A stretch of 15,215 nucleotides of DNA from NCBI GenBank assembly GCA_964486825.1, contig CAZAQS010000108.1, forward strand, positions 1-15,215, read 5' to 3'. The notes beneath the pieces were generated by a model. The model did not search any database. It saw only the letters and a list, made by a program, of their open reading frames with translations, and was not told the origin of the DNA. A program made the translations under genes and the position numbers. This DNA comes from CAZAQS01 sp964486825 (GTDB lineage Bacteria; Chloroflexota; Anaerolineae; Anaerolineales; UBA4823). Shown in pieces: positions 15,206 to 15,215 of the stretch (within the stretch, counting starts at the first letter, position 1; each line of letters opens with the position of its first letter).

Positions 15206-15215
15206 AACTTCACGC

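Noticed and set aside
1..15215. CRISPR arrays, insertion sequences, prophage genes, toxin-antitoxin or defence systems
   Set aside because: No regularly spaced repeats, transposase-like motifs, terminal inverted repeats or defence-domain proteins were found. All larger frames are explained by polysaccharide, CoA, purine or tRNA-modification genes.

Overview
The window looks like ordinary chromosomal DNA of a free-living bacterium, most likely a member of the Chloroflexota (Anaerolineae-like). That placement is an inference. It rests on the large anchored metallopeptidase with a Thr/Pro-rich stalk and an immune-inhibitor-A-like C-terminal half, the moderate GC content, and the general style of the pan and t6A proteins. 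No rRNA or tRNA was seen that could settle it.

Layout. (1) 1-7936, + strand: the distal part of a surface-polysaccharide locus. It opens with the last 68 codons of a polysaccharide-export type ABC ATPase. Then come two GT4-type glycosyltransferases, a WecA/TagO-like polyprenyl-phosphate sugar-phosphate transferase, a Wzz-like chain-length protein, an O-antigen ligase/polymerase-like membrane protein, and a membrane-anchored HExxH metallopeptidase. From 1389 to 7936 the genes overlap or sit within a few bases of each other, so they probably form one translationally coupled operon. (2) 7993-8016: a strong hairpin with T-rich flanks on both sides, a shared terminator between the operon and a small convergent YtxH-like gene on the - strand. 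(3) 8427-9425: adenosine deaminase. (4) 9598-13187: a pantothenate/CoA block, panB-panE-panC-coaX, with a plausible sigma70-type promoter before panB. (5) 13331-13948 (+) and 14135-15205 (-): tsaC and tsaD, the two core enzymes of tRNA t6A37 synthesis, convergent around a two-tier hairpin terminator.

How the genes work together. The first block would start a lipid-linked glycan (WecA/TagO-like), extend it (the two GTs), then polymerise it and set its length (Wzy/ligase-like and Wzz-like). The peptidase is an unexpected partner at the end of the operon. The pan block converts ketoisovalerate to ketopantoate (PanB), pantoate (PanE), pantothenate (PanC) and 4'-phosphopantothenate (CoaX). PanD, which makes beta-alanine, is not in the window. 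TsaC makes threonylcarbamoyl-AMP and TsaD transfers the group to tRNA.

I found no CRISPR array, insertion sequence, phage gene, tRNA, rRNA or recognisable riboswitch, and no convincing case for a wholly new system. The most unusual points are the metallopeptidase inside the polysaccharide operon, its mixed domain make-up, and the coexistence of ABC-export and Wzy/Wzz-type components in one locus. No gene-free stretch exceeds about 190 bases.
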